NCBI RefSeq assembly: GCF_007004645.1
Contig: NZ_ML660019.1
Span: 1,384,437 to 1,448,436, forward strand
DNA from: Aliiroseovarius halocynthiae
GTDB lineage: Bacteria; Pseudomonadota; Alphaproteobacteria; Rhodobacterales; Rhodobacteraceae
Direction of reading: 5' to 3'
Length of the DNA stretch: 64,000 nucleotides
The position numbers and the translations under genes were made by a program. The notes beneath the pieces are model-generated. The model was not told where the DNA came from. It ran no database searches and saw only the letters and a program-made list of their open reading frames with translations. Each line of letters begins with the position of its first letter. Within the stretch, counting starts at the first letter, position 1. Below, in pieces: positions 36,625 to 45,803 of this stretch.

Positions 36625-37826
36625 GGCAAGATCCGGAAGAAGAGCGACTTCAGATAACCGCTTTCAGCCAATTGCGGGTGCATCGGATGATCAGCCCCGG
36701 CAAAGCCTGTGTGGATCAGTTGGCTGTTTCGCTCTGCCCGCCCGATCCCCCGGATCGAGGCATTGCGGAACTTGTCGATTGTCGCGGCGTGTGAACACGA
36801 ACACAGACCCAGATAGCCTCCGGGGACCACCAAAGGCGCAGCCAGGCGGGCAATACGTTCATACGCACGCAACCCCGGCTCCAAAGCTTTCTTCGAGGGG
36901 GCGAAGGCAGGCGGATCACAAATGACCACGCCAAACTGGGCACCTTCTTCATTCAACGCAGTCAATACGTCAAACGCGTCACCCTTCCGGGTGTCGAAAC
37001 GGTCAGACGCGCCCATCGCATCAGCGCCCCCTTCCGCCAGTGCCAACGCCGCAGCCGAGCCATCGACAGCGACTGCCGACGACGCCCCACCAGCCAAAGC
37101 TGCCAAAGAGAACCCGCCCACATGCGAAAATACGTCCAGAACACGTGCATCTTTCGACAGGCCGGCTGCAAAGGCATGGTTCGGGCGCTGGTCATAGAAC
37201 AACCCGGTTTTCTGCCCGCCCGTCAGGTCGGCCAGATAGGTCGCACCATTCATTGGCACATGGACCGGCGCGTCAGGGGCTGCACCACGCAGGACCGCGT
37301 TTTCTGCGTCCAACCCTTCCAATTGCCGCGCGCGGCCTGATGCATTTTTTAAAACCGTCGTCACCCCGGTGACGTCCACCAAAGCCTCGGTCAGCTGATC
37401 CAGAAGCGCGTCGGCCCACGCCGCATTGGGTTGCACCACCGCCGTGTCTCCGAACCGATCAATGATGACGCCCGGCAGGCCGTCAGCCTCGGCGTGAATC
37501 AGGCGATAGAACGGGGCTGCGAACAGCCGTTCACGATGCGCCAGCGCGGCTTGCAGCTTGTCCCTCAGCCAATCAGCATCGATCTGTGCGTTCGGATCGC
37601 GATCCAAGATCCGCGCGAAAATGCGCGAACCCGGTGTGACTGCGACGGTGCCGATCACCTCGCGCCCGGCATCTTCCAGCGTTGCAATACTGCCTGCTGC
37701 GATTTTTTTGGTGCGGCGATCTGTGACCAGCTCGTTATCATAGACCCACGGCGCGCCGTGCCGAATGGCACGCGCATTGGCCTTGGGTTTCAGGCGGATC
37801 ACGGGGCGGTCGGTGTCATCTGTCAT
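36621..37826 (-). CDS. class I SAM-dependent rRNA methyltransferase (RlmI/RlmK-like)
   Basis: A 401-residue protein with an N-terminal PUA-type domain (VIRLKPKANARAIRHGAPWVYDNEL, 9-33), an RlmI-type middle region (FDQRPNHAF-like FYDQRPNHAFAAGL) and a Rossmann methyltransferase with VLDVFSHVGGFSLAALAGG and the CDPPAFAPSKKA motif. Members methylate 23S rRNA (m5C1962 in E. coli RlmI). The C-terminal cysteine motif CSCSHAAT is present. It overlaps the PIN gene, and diverges from edd. Confidence 0.87.
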   Translation of the reverse strand: MTDDTDRPVIRLKPKANARAIRHGAPWVYDNELVTDRRTKKIAAGSIATLEDAGREVIGTVAVTPGSRIFARILDRDPNAQIDADWLRDKLQAALAHRERLFAAPFYRLIHAEADGLPGVIIDRFGDTAVVQPNAAWADALLDQLTEALVDVTGVTTVLKNASGRARQLEGLDAENAVLRGAAPDAPVHVPMNGATYLADLTGGQKTGLFYDQRPNHAFAAGLSKDARVLDVFSHVGGFSLAALAGGASSAVAVDGSAAALALAEGGADAMGASDRFDTRKGDAFDVLTALNEEGAQFGVVICDPPAFAPSKKALEPGLRAYERIARLAAPLVVPGGYLGLCSCSHAATIDKFRNASIRGIGRAERNSQLIHTGFAGADHPMHPQLAESGYLKSLFFRILP

Positions 37827-37927
37827 GGGGCAGCCTGTAATGTTCAGTGCATTTCGTGCCTTCCCTAGCGCGTGGCCGGGACAACGGAAAGGCAATTTCC
37901 ACTCCCCTAGCCTTTCAACAATCTGAC

Positions 37928-37961
37928 TTGGTTTTGAAACCAACTGTTGTTAGCGCTATCA
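37928..37961. promoter_or_regulatory. tandem palindromes upstream of edd, LacI-type operator
   Basis: Two palindromes lie side by side. The first is TTGGTTT-TG-AAACCAA (37928-37943). The second is TGTTAGCGCTATCA (37948-37961), which is 12/14 symmetric and fits the TGNTANCGNTANCA shape of LacI-family operators for sugar genes in alphaproteobacteria. Their centres are 19 bp apart. They are 75-108 bases before the edd start. No LacI-family gene lies in the window. Confidence 0.55.
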
Positions 37962-38035
37962 TATTCTGTTATCCGGGTCACGAACACGGTATCTTTACCG
38001 CACCGCGAAACCGTAAGCACTTGGAAAGGCGCAAC

Positions 38036-39838
38036 ATGGCCACCCATCCGACCCTTACAGCCATCACCGACCGCATCATGGAACGTTCGCGCGATAGCCG
38101 CGACACCTATCTAAAGAAGATATCCGGCGCAATCGAAGATGGGCCGCGACGCGCGCATCTAAGCTGTTCTGGCCAGGCGCATGCATATGCCGGTGCAGGG
38201 GCGGATCAGACCAAACTTGCCACGGAACGCGCGCCCAATATCGGGATTGTCACGGCCTATAATGACATGCTGTCAGCCCATGCCCCATTTGCCTCATACC
38301 CTGATTTGATCAAGCGTGTGGCCCGCGAACATGGGGCCACGGCACAGGTCGCAGGCGGTGTTCCTGCGATGTGCGACGGGGTTACCCAAGGCGAAACCGG
38401 GATGGAGCTGAGCCTCTTTTCCCGCGACGTGATCGCTATGGCCGCCGGGATCGCAATGAGCCACAACACCTTTGACGCGGCGGTTTATCTGGGTGTCTGC
38501 GACAAGATCGTACCGGGACTGATCATCGCCGCGGCCAGCTTTGGACATATCCCAACAGTCTTCCTGCCCGCAGGCCCCATGACGTCGGGCATTTCGAATG
38601 ACGAAAAGGCCGAAACGCGCAAGAAATTCGCCACCGGCGACGCCACACGGGAAGAGCTTATGGCCTCCGAGATGGCGGCCTATCACGGTCCGGGCACCTG
38701 CACCTTCTATGGCACAGCAAACACCAACCAAATGCTGATGGAATTCATGGGGCTGCACCTGCCCGGCGCGTCCTTTGTTACGCCGCATACACCTCTGCGC
38801 GATGCGCTGACCGCCGAAGGCACCCGCCGCGCGCTGGACATCGCACATGGCACCGAACAGTTTACGCCTGTGGGGCATGTGTTGGGCGAAAAAGCCTTTG
38901 TGAACGGGTTGGTTGGGCTTATGGCAACGGGTGGCTCGACGAACCTTGTTCTGCACCTGCCGGCAATGGCGCGCGCCGCTGGCGTCATCCTGACGCTCGA
39001 AGATTTTGCCGACATCTCGGCATTGGTGCCGCTGATGGCACGGGTCTATCCCAACGGGCTGGCCGACGTGAACCATTTCCACGCGTCGGGCGGTCTGGGC
39101 TATATGATCGGCAACCTGCTTGAGGAAGGCCTGCTGCACCCTGACGCGACCACAAACGCGGGCGATTTGACCGCCTATGCGCAAGAGGCAAAGCTGGACG
39201 GCGACCGCGTACGCTGGGAACCAGCCCCGCGCGAAAGCTTGAACGACAAGATCCTGCGCCCCGCAAACGATCCGTTCCAAAAAACCGGCGGGCTGGCGCA
39301 GCTTTCGGGCAATCTGGGTCAGGGCGTGATCAAGATCTCGGCCGTCGACCCCGAACGCCACGTAATCGAAGCCCCTGCCCGCATCTTCCACGATCAGGAA
39401 AGCGTGAAAACCGCATTCAAAGCAGGCGAGTTGACCGGCGACATCATTTTCGTCGTCCGCTTCCAAGGCCCGCGCGCCAATGGTATGCCCGAGCTGCACG
39501 GGCTGACCCCTATCCTGTCGATCCTGCAAGGGCGTGGACAACAGGTGGCTCTTGTCACCGATGGGCGCATGTCTGGTGCCTCGGGCAAAGTGCCCGCAGC
39601 CATTCACGTCGCGCCGGAAGCCGCTGACGGTGGCCCCATCGCACGCATTCGCGATGGCGACATCATCCGCTTGGATGCAACCAATGGCACGCTTGAAGCC
39701 GTAACAGACGGCGCCACTGACCGCGCCGCTGTTCAGGTTGACCTGACACACAACACCGACGGCTGCGGCCGCGAACTGTTCGAAACCTTCCGCCGGGCCG
39801 CACGCCCTGCCACGGAAGGCGCATCGTCGATTTACTAA
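38036..39838 (+). CDS. edd: 6-phosphogluconate dehydratase
   Basis: A 600-residue iron-sulfur dehydratase of the IlvD/Edd family, converting 6-phosphogluconate to KDPG, the first dedicated Entner-Doudoroff step. Family marks: [16 protein letters not shown] (~68-83), [11 protein letters not shown] (~119-129), [12 protein letters not shown] (~151-162), [14 protein letters not shown] (~221-234) and [16 protein letters not shown]. The three Fe-S cysteines lie in the second to fourth of these. Length matches Edd (~603), not dihydroxyacid dehydratase (~560-616 with other motifs). eda follows 13 bases downstream. Confidence 0.97.
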   Translation: MATHPTLTAITDRIMERSRDSRDTYLKKISGAIEDGPRRAHLSCSGQAHAYAGAGADQTKLATERAPNIGIVTAYNDMLSAHAPFASYPDLIKRVAREHGATAQVAGGVPAMCDGVTQGETGMELSLFSRDVIAMAAGIAMSHNTFDAAVYLGVCDKIVPGLIIAAASFGHIPTVFLPAGPMTSGISNDEKAETRKKFATGDATREELMASEMAAYHGPGTCTFYGTANTNQMLMEFMGLHLPGASFVTPHTPLRDALTAEGTRRALDIAHGTEQFTPVGHVLGEKAFVNGLVGLMATGGSTNLVLHLPAMARAAGVILTLEDFADISALVPLMARVYPNGLADVNHFHASGGLGYMIGNLLEEGLLHPDATTNAGDLTAYAQEAKLDGDRVRWEPAPRESLNDKILRPANDPFQKTGGLAQLSGNLGQGVIKISAVDPERHVIEAPARIFHDQESVKTAFKAGELTGDIIFVVRFQGPRANGMPELHGLTPILSILQGRGQQVALVTDGRMSGASGKVPAAIHVAPEAADGGPIARIRDGDIIRLDATNGTLEAVTDGATDRAAVQVDLTHNTDGCGRELFETFRRAARPATEGASSIY

Positions 39839-39851
39839 GGATTACAATGAT

Positions 39852-40487
39852 ATGACCCCAGAAGTCGCAAGCAACGCCGCCGAAAAAATATGCCGACTGG
39901 CCCCTGTGGTTCCGGTCCTAGTCGTCAAAGACGTCGCCTACGCTGCGCCCTTGGCGCAGGCTTTGGTCGATGGCGGTTTGCCCGCGCTGGAAGTAACCCT
40001 GCGCACCCCGGCCGCACTGGATGTGATCCGCGAAATGGCACAAATTGAAGGCGGCGCCGTGGGCGCAGGCACATTGTTGACGTCCGACGATGTCGAGAAA
40101 GCCAAAGCCGCAGGCGCGACCTTCGGCGTGTCTCCGGGCGCCACTGATCGCCTGCTGGATGCCTGCGAAGCCAATGACTTGCCCTTACTGCCAGGCGCGA
40201 CCTCGGCGTCTGAAAGCATGCGCCTGCTGGAGCGCGGCTATAGCGTGCAGAAATTCTTCCCAGCCGAAGCCGCAGGCGGCGCGCCGTTCCTGAAATCGCT
40301 GTCATCGCCCCTACCCCAAATCCGGTTCTGCCCGACCGGTGGGGTTAGCCTGAAAAACGCAAAGGACTATCTGTCTTTGCCCAACACGCTCTGTGTTGGC
40401 GGGTCTTGGGTTGCGCCCACCAATCTGGTCGAAGCCGGAGATTGGGCAGGTATCGAGGCACTGGCCGCAGAAGCCGCCGCACTTTAA
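39852..40487 (+). CDS. eda: KDPG aldolase (2-dehydro-3-deoxyphosphogluconate aldolase)
   Basis: A 211-residue class I aldolase that splits KDPG into pyruvate and glyceraldehyde 3-phosphate. Schiff-base lysine is Lys134 in YSVQKFFPAEAAGG; Glu47 and Arg51 (LEVTLRTPAALD) are the other conserved residues. It follows edd in the same operon. The stop overlaps the converging LysR gene by 4 bases. Confidence 0.97.
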   Translation: MTPEVASNAAEKICRLAPVVPVLVVKDVAYAAPLAQALVDGGLPALEVTLRTPAALDVIREMAQIEGGAVGAGTLLTSDDVEKAKAAGATFGVSPGATDRLLDACEANDLPLLPGATSASESMRLLERGYSVQKFFPAEAAGGAPFLKSLSSPLPQIRFCPTGGVSLKNAKDYLSLPNTLCVGGSWVAPTNLVEAGDWAGIEALAAEAAAL

Positions 40488-41374
40488 TCCGCCCGTGCCT
40501 CCTCGGCCCCTTTTTGGCGCAACCACTTGCAAAATATATGTGCGTTCTGGGTCAATGACCCGGGACGCGTAACGATATAGTATCCCAGCTTGGTCTGGCG
40601 AAAGCGGTGCAGCGGCACCATGGCTCCTGATTTGAGATGCAGTTGGATCAGCGATCTGGGCTGCACAGATACACCAAGCCCCGCCACCACAGCGGACGAG
40701 ACCAGATCGCTGGTCTGCATCATCGTTAAAGCGACCTTATCCAGATCAATGCCTTCTTTTTCGACGATGCGGCGCCGCTCCATCATGTGGGCTTCCATGA
40801 CCCATGGCAGATCAACCAGATCCGAAAGCGACTGCACCTTACGGCCCTGAACCAGATCTGGATGCGCAACCACGACGAATTCGCCGTCGGTCAGCAGCTC
40901 TGCCTCCACACCCGGCCATTCTCCATTCCCATAGCGCACTGCCAGATCCACCCCGTCCCGGCGCAGATCGACCAGCTCTTCGCTGGGGTTAATATTGACT
41001 GTGACCCCAGGGAACTCTGCCCAGAAAGCTCCAATCCGGGGCATCAACCAGTGCGACGCAAAAGCAGGCGTGACCGAGATCTGCACGGGGCGATCCTGTC
41101 CACGCTGCCTGATCTGCTCAACCCCATCCGCGATGGTCGCGAACCCAGCCCCAAGACTGTCGGCCAGCAACCGCCCCGCATCGGTCAGCGCCATACCGCG
41201 CCCCTGACGCAGCAACAGCGCTTCGCCCAGCTCGTCTTCCAGCTTGCGTACATGCTGGCTGATTGCTGCATGCGTCACGTTCAATTCGCGCGCAGCTTGG
41301 CTTAGGCTTTGATGCCGCGCTGCGGCCTCGAACGCACGCAACGTCGCAAGGGATGGCAGGGATCGCCATTCCAT
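40484..41374 (-). CDS. LysR-family regulator (GcvA-like)
   Basis: A 296-residue LysR regulator. Winged HTH at residues 5-65 (LATLRAFEAAARHQSLSQAARELNVTHAAISQHVRKLE), then the periplasmic-binding-like effector domain. The opening resembles GcvA (LPSLATLRAFEAAARH). The start at 41374 follows AGAGG. It is divergent from a 54-residue ORF at 41476, which is thus the expected target. No ligand can be told. Confidence 0.9.
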   Translation of the reverse strand: MEWRSLPSLATLRAFEAAARHQSLSQAARELNVTHAAISQHVRKLEDELGEALLLRQGRGMALTDAGRLLADSLGAGFATIADGVEQIRQRGQDRPVQISVTPAFASHWLMPRIGAFWAEFPGVTVNINPSEELVDLRRDGVDLAVRYGNGEWPGVEAELLTDGEFVVVAHPDLVQGRKVQSLSDLVDLPWVMEAHMMERRRIVEKEGIDLDKVALTMMQTSDLVSSAVVAGLGVSVQPRSLIQLHLKSGAMVPLHRFRQTKLGYYIVTRPGSLTQNAHIFCKWLRQKGAEEARAD

Positions 41375-41475
41375 ATTGTTACCTCTGCTTACATTACGAA
41401 AATCATACTGCTTTGCCAGAAAGCCCATTTCAACCCTAATTTAGTATCAAGACTTTCAAGCAAAGGAGACATCCA

Positions 41476-41640
41476 ATGATTACGATCCTGTCAGACAGCT
41501 TCCGCACTGCCACCCGTTTAGAACGTCAGACGGGCGGGCAGAAACGTGTGTTTCGTGACGAAAGAGAGCTGCATGATGACCGCCAAGCACAGGCCAAGGC
41601 CCAATTGAAGCGCTGGCGTCAACGGTGGTTCGCTGGGTGA
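41476..41640 (+). CDS. 54-residue small ORF divergent from LysR gene
   Basis: A short ORF with a strong AAGGAGA ribosome-binding site 7 bases before its ATG. It encodes a charged, soluble, helical protein: MITILSDSFRTATRLERQTG, then GQKRVFRDERELHDDRQAQAK and a basic end (QLKRWRQRWFAG). I do not recognise the family. Its position, divergent from a LysR gene by 101 bases, is where LysR targets usually lie. It ends 12 bases before the converging NDUFAF6-like stop. Confidence 0.55.
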   Translation: MITILSDSFRTATRLERQTGGQKRVFRDERELHDDRQAQAKAQLKRWRQRWFAG

Positions 41641-41652
41641 AATTCCAAGTGG

Positions 41653-42456
41653 TTACCAGCGGCCAGTTATACTCAGCCACAACATATGGCCGCGGCGTGA
41701 GATCTCAGCGCCGCCAAGTGCACCGTCAGCCACCAGCGCAGGCTGCTTCAGGGCCTGCCTTAGAATGCCTTGCGCGCGCCAAGCGCTGCGCAAGGCGGGA
41801 TTGCCCTGTCGCCCTAACACCTTGCGTGCACGCGATAATTTCGAAATTTCATCAGAACAGAGCGCCTGAATGACATCGACCTCCGGCGTGACATGCCCCC
41901 GCCCGGTCTTGGCCAGTGCGGGCTGTGCCAGCAACCAATTTGCCAGCCCGGCCGCCTCGCCCAGATCCTCAAGCGCGGTGTCAATTTCGAAGTCTCCGGC
42001 GTACTCGGTCATGCCGCACAGCTGCCCGCCTGCCAGCATCAACGCACCGGATGTCGCACGCAGATAAGTCTGAATTTGATCTGACGTACGAGGCTGCTCT
42101 CCTTGCACCTCGCCCTCCCGCGCTTCAATGATGCGCAAAAGCGGTTCGACCCGCATATCCCCCCAAGTCACCAATTGCGACACAGGTGTCGCCACATCAT
42201 GGCGTGGTGCTTCGGTGCCATCGACGGCATTTGTCAAAACATCACGCCAAAACTGAAGGCGGATCAGCGCCACCATCGGTTCCTGCGACATGTAAGGCGC
42301 GCGCGCGACTTCCAGATTAAACGCATAAAGCGGGAAAAGCCGCCTTCGTTCTTCGACAGAGCCGCTCATTACTGCCAGAAAGCGGTCCGGGTCGCCCTTC
42401 ATGACCTGCTCGGCGCAGGCGGAAATTGGATCGTAATCGTCGGACGTAGCCGTCAT
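41653..42456 (-). CDS. squalene/phytoene synthase-fold protein, NDUFAF6-like
   Basis: A 267-residue all-helical protein of the squalene/phytoene synthase fold. The first aspartate-rich motif of true synthases is missing: the region reads LYAFNLEVARAPYM. The second reads LEDLGEAAGLANWLL. AFNLEVA and LIRLQFWRDVL match the eukaryotic complex I assembly factor NDUFAF6, a catalytically altered member. So a role in complex I assembly is more likely than carotenoid or squalene synthesis (inference). Its start overlaps the cimA stop by 4 bases (ATGA). Confidence 0.75.
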   Translation of the reverse strand: MTATSDDYDPISACAEQVMKGDPDRFLAVMSGSVEERRRLFPLYAFNLEVARAPYMSQEPMVALIRLQFWRDVLTNAVDGTEAPRHDVATPVSQLVTWGDMRVEPLLRIIEAREGEVQGEQPRTSDQIQTYLRATSGALMLAGGQLCGMTEYAGDFEIDTALEDLGEAAGLANWLLAQPALAKTGRGHVTPEVDVIQALCSDEISKLSRARKVLGRQGNPALRSAWRAQGILRQALKQPALVADGALGGAEISRRGHMLWLSITGRW

Positions 42457-44072
42457 GCCGGGCTGGCCCCGTCGCGCAGAAGTTTCCAGATGATCGCGTC
42501 CAGCAGCGCCTCGAACGAAGCATCGACGATGTTCGGGCTGACCCCGACCGTGGACCAGCGATGGCCCGCCCCGTCTTCACTGTCGATGATGACACGGGTC
42601 TGCGCCTCGGTCCCGCCTTGGGTGATACGCACTTTGAAATCAACCAGTTGCATATCTTCGATAACGTGCTGATAGGGGCCAAGATCTTTCGCCAGAGCTT
42701 TGGCCAGCGCGTTCACCGGGCCGCGATCTGTGCCCGTCTCATCCACGCTTTCGGACACGGACAGTTTCTTGTCATCCCCGATCTTCACGACCACGATTGC
42801 CTCGGACAGGCTGATCATCTTGTTGCGCTTGTTCTTGCGCCGCTCGACCGTGACCTTATAGCGCTTCACCTCGAAGAACTGCGGCAGTTGCCCAAGAACG
42901 TCACGCGCGACCAATTCGAAACTGGCCTGCGCCCCATCATAGGCATAGCCCTGATCTTCCCGAGTTTTGATGCGGTTCAGGATGTCGCCCAGACGCGGAT
43001 CACCCTTTTCCACAACGATCCCCGCGTCTGACAGGCGGGCACGCAGGTTTGACTGCCCGGCCTGATTGGACATGGGTACAATACGCGTGTTGCCGATGGT
43101 CTCGGGTGGAATGTGTTCGTAGGTCGTGGGATCTTTCAAGATCGCCGACGCGTGCAACCCGGCCTTATGCGCAAAGGCCGATGCACCTACGAAAGGGGCC
43201 GATTTGTTGGGCACGCGGTTCAGGATGTCATCCAGCTGGCGCGAAACACGGGTCAGCCCCGACAGAGCCTCTTTCGTAACACCCAACTCGTAGCGGCTGG
43301 CATAGGGTTCCTTGGTCAGAAGGATCGGGATCAGCGTGACCAGGTTGGCGTTGCCGCAGCGCTCACCCAGACCATTCAGCGTACCCTGTATCTGCCGCGC
43401 GCCTGCGTCGATGGCCGCCAACGTGCAGGCAACGGCATTGCCGGTATCGTCATGGGTGTGAATGCCCAGATGGTCACCGGGAATGCCCGCGGCGATCACG
43501 GCCTTGGTGATCTCGTGCACCTCATGCGGCAGCGTGCCGCCATTGGTGTCGCACAGAACAATCCAGCGCGCGCCCGCGTCATAAGCGGCTTTTACGCAGG
43601 CCAGCGCATAGTCGGGATTGGACTTATAGCCATCGAAGAAATGCTCGGCATCATACAGCGCCTCGCGTCCTTCGCGCACCATATAAGCCATTGTTGCACC
43701 TATATTTTCGACGTTCTCTTCCAGTTCGATCCCCAGCGCGGTGGTGACATGGAAATCGTGGCTTTTGCCAACCAGACAGACGGCAGGCGTGCCAGCATTC
43801 ATCACACCCGCCAACACGTCGTCATTTTCAGCCGAATACCCTGCCCGTTTGGTCATGCCAAAAGCGGTGAAGGTCGCACGAGTCTTAGGGGCCGCATCGA
43901 AGAAATCGCTGTCGGTAGGGTTCGCACCGGGCCAGCCGCCTTCGATATAGTCGACACCAAGCGCGTCCAGCGCCTGCGCGATCTGGTGTTTCTCAGCTAG
44001 CGAAAACTGAACCCCTTGGGTCTGCTGACCGTCACGAAGCGTGGTGTCGTAAAGATAGAGGCGTTCTGTCAT
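42453..44072 (-). CDS. cimA: (R)-citramalate synthase
   Basis: A 539-residue enzyme of the LeuA/homocitrate family. The HMGL-like barrel starts LYLYDTTLRDGQQTQGVQFSL with metal/catalytic residues; GIHTHDDTGNAVACTLAAIDAGARQIQGTLNG is the second signature. The C-terminal LeuA-type allosteric domain is at about 400-535 (VKIGDDKKLSVSESV). Condenses pyruvate and acetyl-CoA to citramalate, a threonine-independent route to isoleucine. It is longer than LeuA only slightly; the CimA subtype (COG0119, TIGR00977-like) is judged from the DTTLRDGQQTQGV start. Cotranslated with the NDUFAF6-like gene. Confidence 0.9.
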   Translation of the reverse strand: MTERLYLYDTTLRDGQQTQGVQFSLAEKHQIAQALDALGVDYIEGGWPGANPTDSDFFDAAPKTRATFTAFGMTKRAGYSAENDDVLAGVMNAGTPAVCLVGKSHDFHVTTALGIELEENVENIGATMAYMVREGREALYDAEHFFDGYKSNPDYALACVKAAYDAGARWIVLCDTNGGTLPHEVHEITKAVIAAGIPGDHLGIHTHDDTGNAVACTLAAIDAGARQIQGTLNGLGERCGNANLVTLIPILLTKEPYASRYELGVTKEALSGLTRVSRQLDDILNRVPNKSAPFVGASAFAHKAGLHASAILKDPTTYEHIPPETIGNTRIVPMSNQAGQSNLRARLSDAGIVVEKGDPRLGDILNRIKTREDQGYAYDGAQASFELVARDVLGQLPQFFEVKRYKVTVERRKNKRNKMISLSEAIVVVKIGDDKKLSVSESVDETGTDRGPVNALAKALAKDLGPYQHVIEDMQLVDFKVRITQGGTEAQTRVIIDSEDGAGHRWSTVGVSPNIVDASFEALLDAIIWKLLRDGASPA

Positions 44073-44087
44073 AGTGTATCCTCGCAA

Positions 44088-44194
44088 ACCTTATTGCCTG
44101 GACGAAGGCCAGGCAGCCCCCGACCCTCCCCACGGGAGGGGGCTTCCCCCCCACCCAGGGTCGTGGGCTGTCCTTTGCATTTTGGCAATAAGGT
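44088..44194. repeat. nested palindromic element between cysS and cimA
   Basis: A 107-bp stretch built of nested inverted repeats. Outer arms: ACCTTATTGCC (44088-44098) with GGCAATAAGGT (44184-44194), 11 of 11. Middle arms: 44114-44127 with 44157-44170, 13 of 14. Small hairpins inside: GCCTGG/CCAGGC (44096-44101, 44109-44114) and CCTCCC/GGGAGG (44125-44130, 44134-44139). It ends exactly at the cysS stop codon and 16 bases before the cimA start, leaving the GAGG ribosome-binding site of cimA free. It could be a palindromic intergenic repeat or an attenuator. Confidence 0.75.
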
Positions 44195-45600
44195 CATCGC
44201 AGCCCCTCCAGCTTCAAAGCATCGAAACCCGGCCCCGGCTCCAGCTCGACATCCTCTTTCGACATGCGCACCTGAACCCCCGCCTCGGTCAGCGCGGTTT
44301 TCAGCGCATCAACGGCCGAGAAATCTTTGGTTTGCATGGCTTCAAGACGTGTCTCGTGGAGCCTTCTCGAAAGAAAATCTAAGATTTCTTTTTCGCTGTC
44401 GAGAATGAGCGACCACATCTCATCGTCTATGGTTCGCAGACCCATGATTTCTAGCCCTGCGAGCAAGCCCGAAATGTCTCCCTGCTTCTCGCATTCGCGC
44501 AAAACTGATATCGCCTTTGGAGTGTTCAAGTCATCGCTTAGAGCATCTAGAACCCCCGCAGGGACCAGTCCGGGAGAGTTATCTCCCTTCATGCGATGCC
44601 ACTTTCCAAGTTCTTTTAGCGAAGACGCTGCTTTGTCCTCAGTCCAATTCATCGGCTTACGATAGTGGGTTTGAAGCAGAACATACCTGATCACTTCACC
44701 CGGATATTTTGCGTCCAACAGATCACGTACCGTAAAGAAGTTGCCCAGTGACTTGGACATCTTCTTGCCTTCAACCTGCAGCATCTCGTTATGCAGCCAA
44801 TAGCGTGCGAACTGCCCTTCCGGGTGGGCGCAGCAGCTTTGCGCAATCTCGTTTTCATGGTGCGGGAACTGAAGGTCGTTGCCGCCGCCGTGGATGTCAA
44901 AGGACGCGCCCAGCAGGTCGTGGCTCATGGCCGAGCATTCGATATGCCAACCGGGGCGACCGCGCCCCCAAGGACTTTCCCAGCCGGGCAGATCATCGGT
45001 GGATGGTTTCCACAGCACGAAATCCATCGGGTCACGCTTATTGTCCGCAATCTCGACCCGTGCGCCGGCGATCATGTCGTCAACCGAGCGACCAGACAGT
45101 TGGCCGTAATCCTTGTAGCTTTTGACCGAGAACAGCACATGCCCCGCCCCGTCGGGATAGGCATGCCCCTTAGCGATCAGATCCTCGATCATGTCGATCA
45201 TCGGTTGGATGAACTCGGTCGCGCGGGGCATCTTGTCGGGATCCATTGCGCCGAGCGCGCGCATGTCGTTCAGATACCACTCGATAGTTTCGTTCGAGCG
45301 TTCGTGGACCAATTCCTCCAATGTGCCCGCCGCGCCCGCTTCCTTGCGGGCCAGCGCGGTTGCGTTGATCTTGTCATCCACATCCGTGAAGTTGCGCACA
45401 TAGGTCACATGATCCGGCCCATAGACGTGGCGCAACAGACGATACAGCACATCAAACACCACAACAGGGCGCGCGTTGCCCAGATGGGCGCGGTCATAGA
45501 CCGTCGGCCCACAGACATACATGCGGACGTTATTGGGGTCGATCGGGGTGAAGACCTGCTTCTTCCGCGCCATCGTGTTGTAAAGTTTGATGTCCGTCAT
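44194..45600 (-). CDS. cysS: cysteinyl-tRNA synthetase
   Basis: A 468-residue class I synthetase. Zinc ligands: Cys30 (YVCGPTVYD), Cys222, His247, Glu251 (FPHHENE). The HIGH-type motif is AHLGNARP (39-45) and KMSKS is at 280-284. From about residue 300 (nucleotides below ~44700) the base composition falls to about 50% GC and AGA, AGG and TTA codons appear, unlike the N-terminal part and the neighbours. This suggests that the C-terminal part was exchanged by recombination. Start 45600 is supported by the fold start. Confidence 0.97.
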   Translation of the reverse strand: MTDIKLYNTMARKKQVFTPIDPNNVRMYVCGPTVYDRAHLGNARPVVVFDVLYRLLRHVYGPDHVTYVRNFTDVDDKINATALARKEAGAAGTLEELVHERSNETIEWYLNDMRALGAMDPDKMPRATEFIQPMIDMIEDLIAKGHAYPDGAGHVLFSVKSYKDYGQLSGRSVDDMIAGARVEIADNKRDPMDFVLWKPSTDDLPGWESPWGRGRPGWHIECSAMSHDLLGASFDIHGGGNDLQFPHHENEIAQSCCAHPEGQFARYWLHNEMLQVEGKKMSKSLGNFFTVRDLLDAKYPGEVIRYVLLQTHYRKPMNWTEDKAASSLKELGKWHRMKGDNSPGLVPAGVLDALSDDLNTPKAISVLRECEKQGDISGLLAGLEIMGLRTIDDEMWSLILDSEKEILDFLSRRLHETRLEAMQTKDFSAVDALKTALTEAGVQVRMSKEDVELEPGPGFDALKLEGLR

Positions 45601-45803
45601 GTTGTCCTCGTGCGTCCGCGCATGCGTTATCCCACAGAATTTCCCGTGCGGGCTTACCAAGTTCCTGACATGTATGGAATAGAAGAACGGCCCGCCTGAC
45701 GATGTCAGCAGGTAATGCAGCAGATAATAATGATGCTTTTCCGTTTCATTGGCGGCACGCTAGCACTCTTCCCAGCCCCTGCCAAGCCTGTTAGCGTGAC
45801 CTC

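Noticed and set aside
38294-39751. 485-codon reading frame on the minus strand opposite edd
   Set aside because: It lies wholly inside edd, which has unmistakable family motifs. The antisense product is rich in Cys, His, Arg and Gln, as expected for the complement of a GC-biased gene, and has no ribosome-binding site.
43113-45699. Plus-strand frames of about 300 codons opposite cimA and cysS
   Set aside because: Shadows of two conserved enzymes; no credible start sites or domains.
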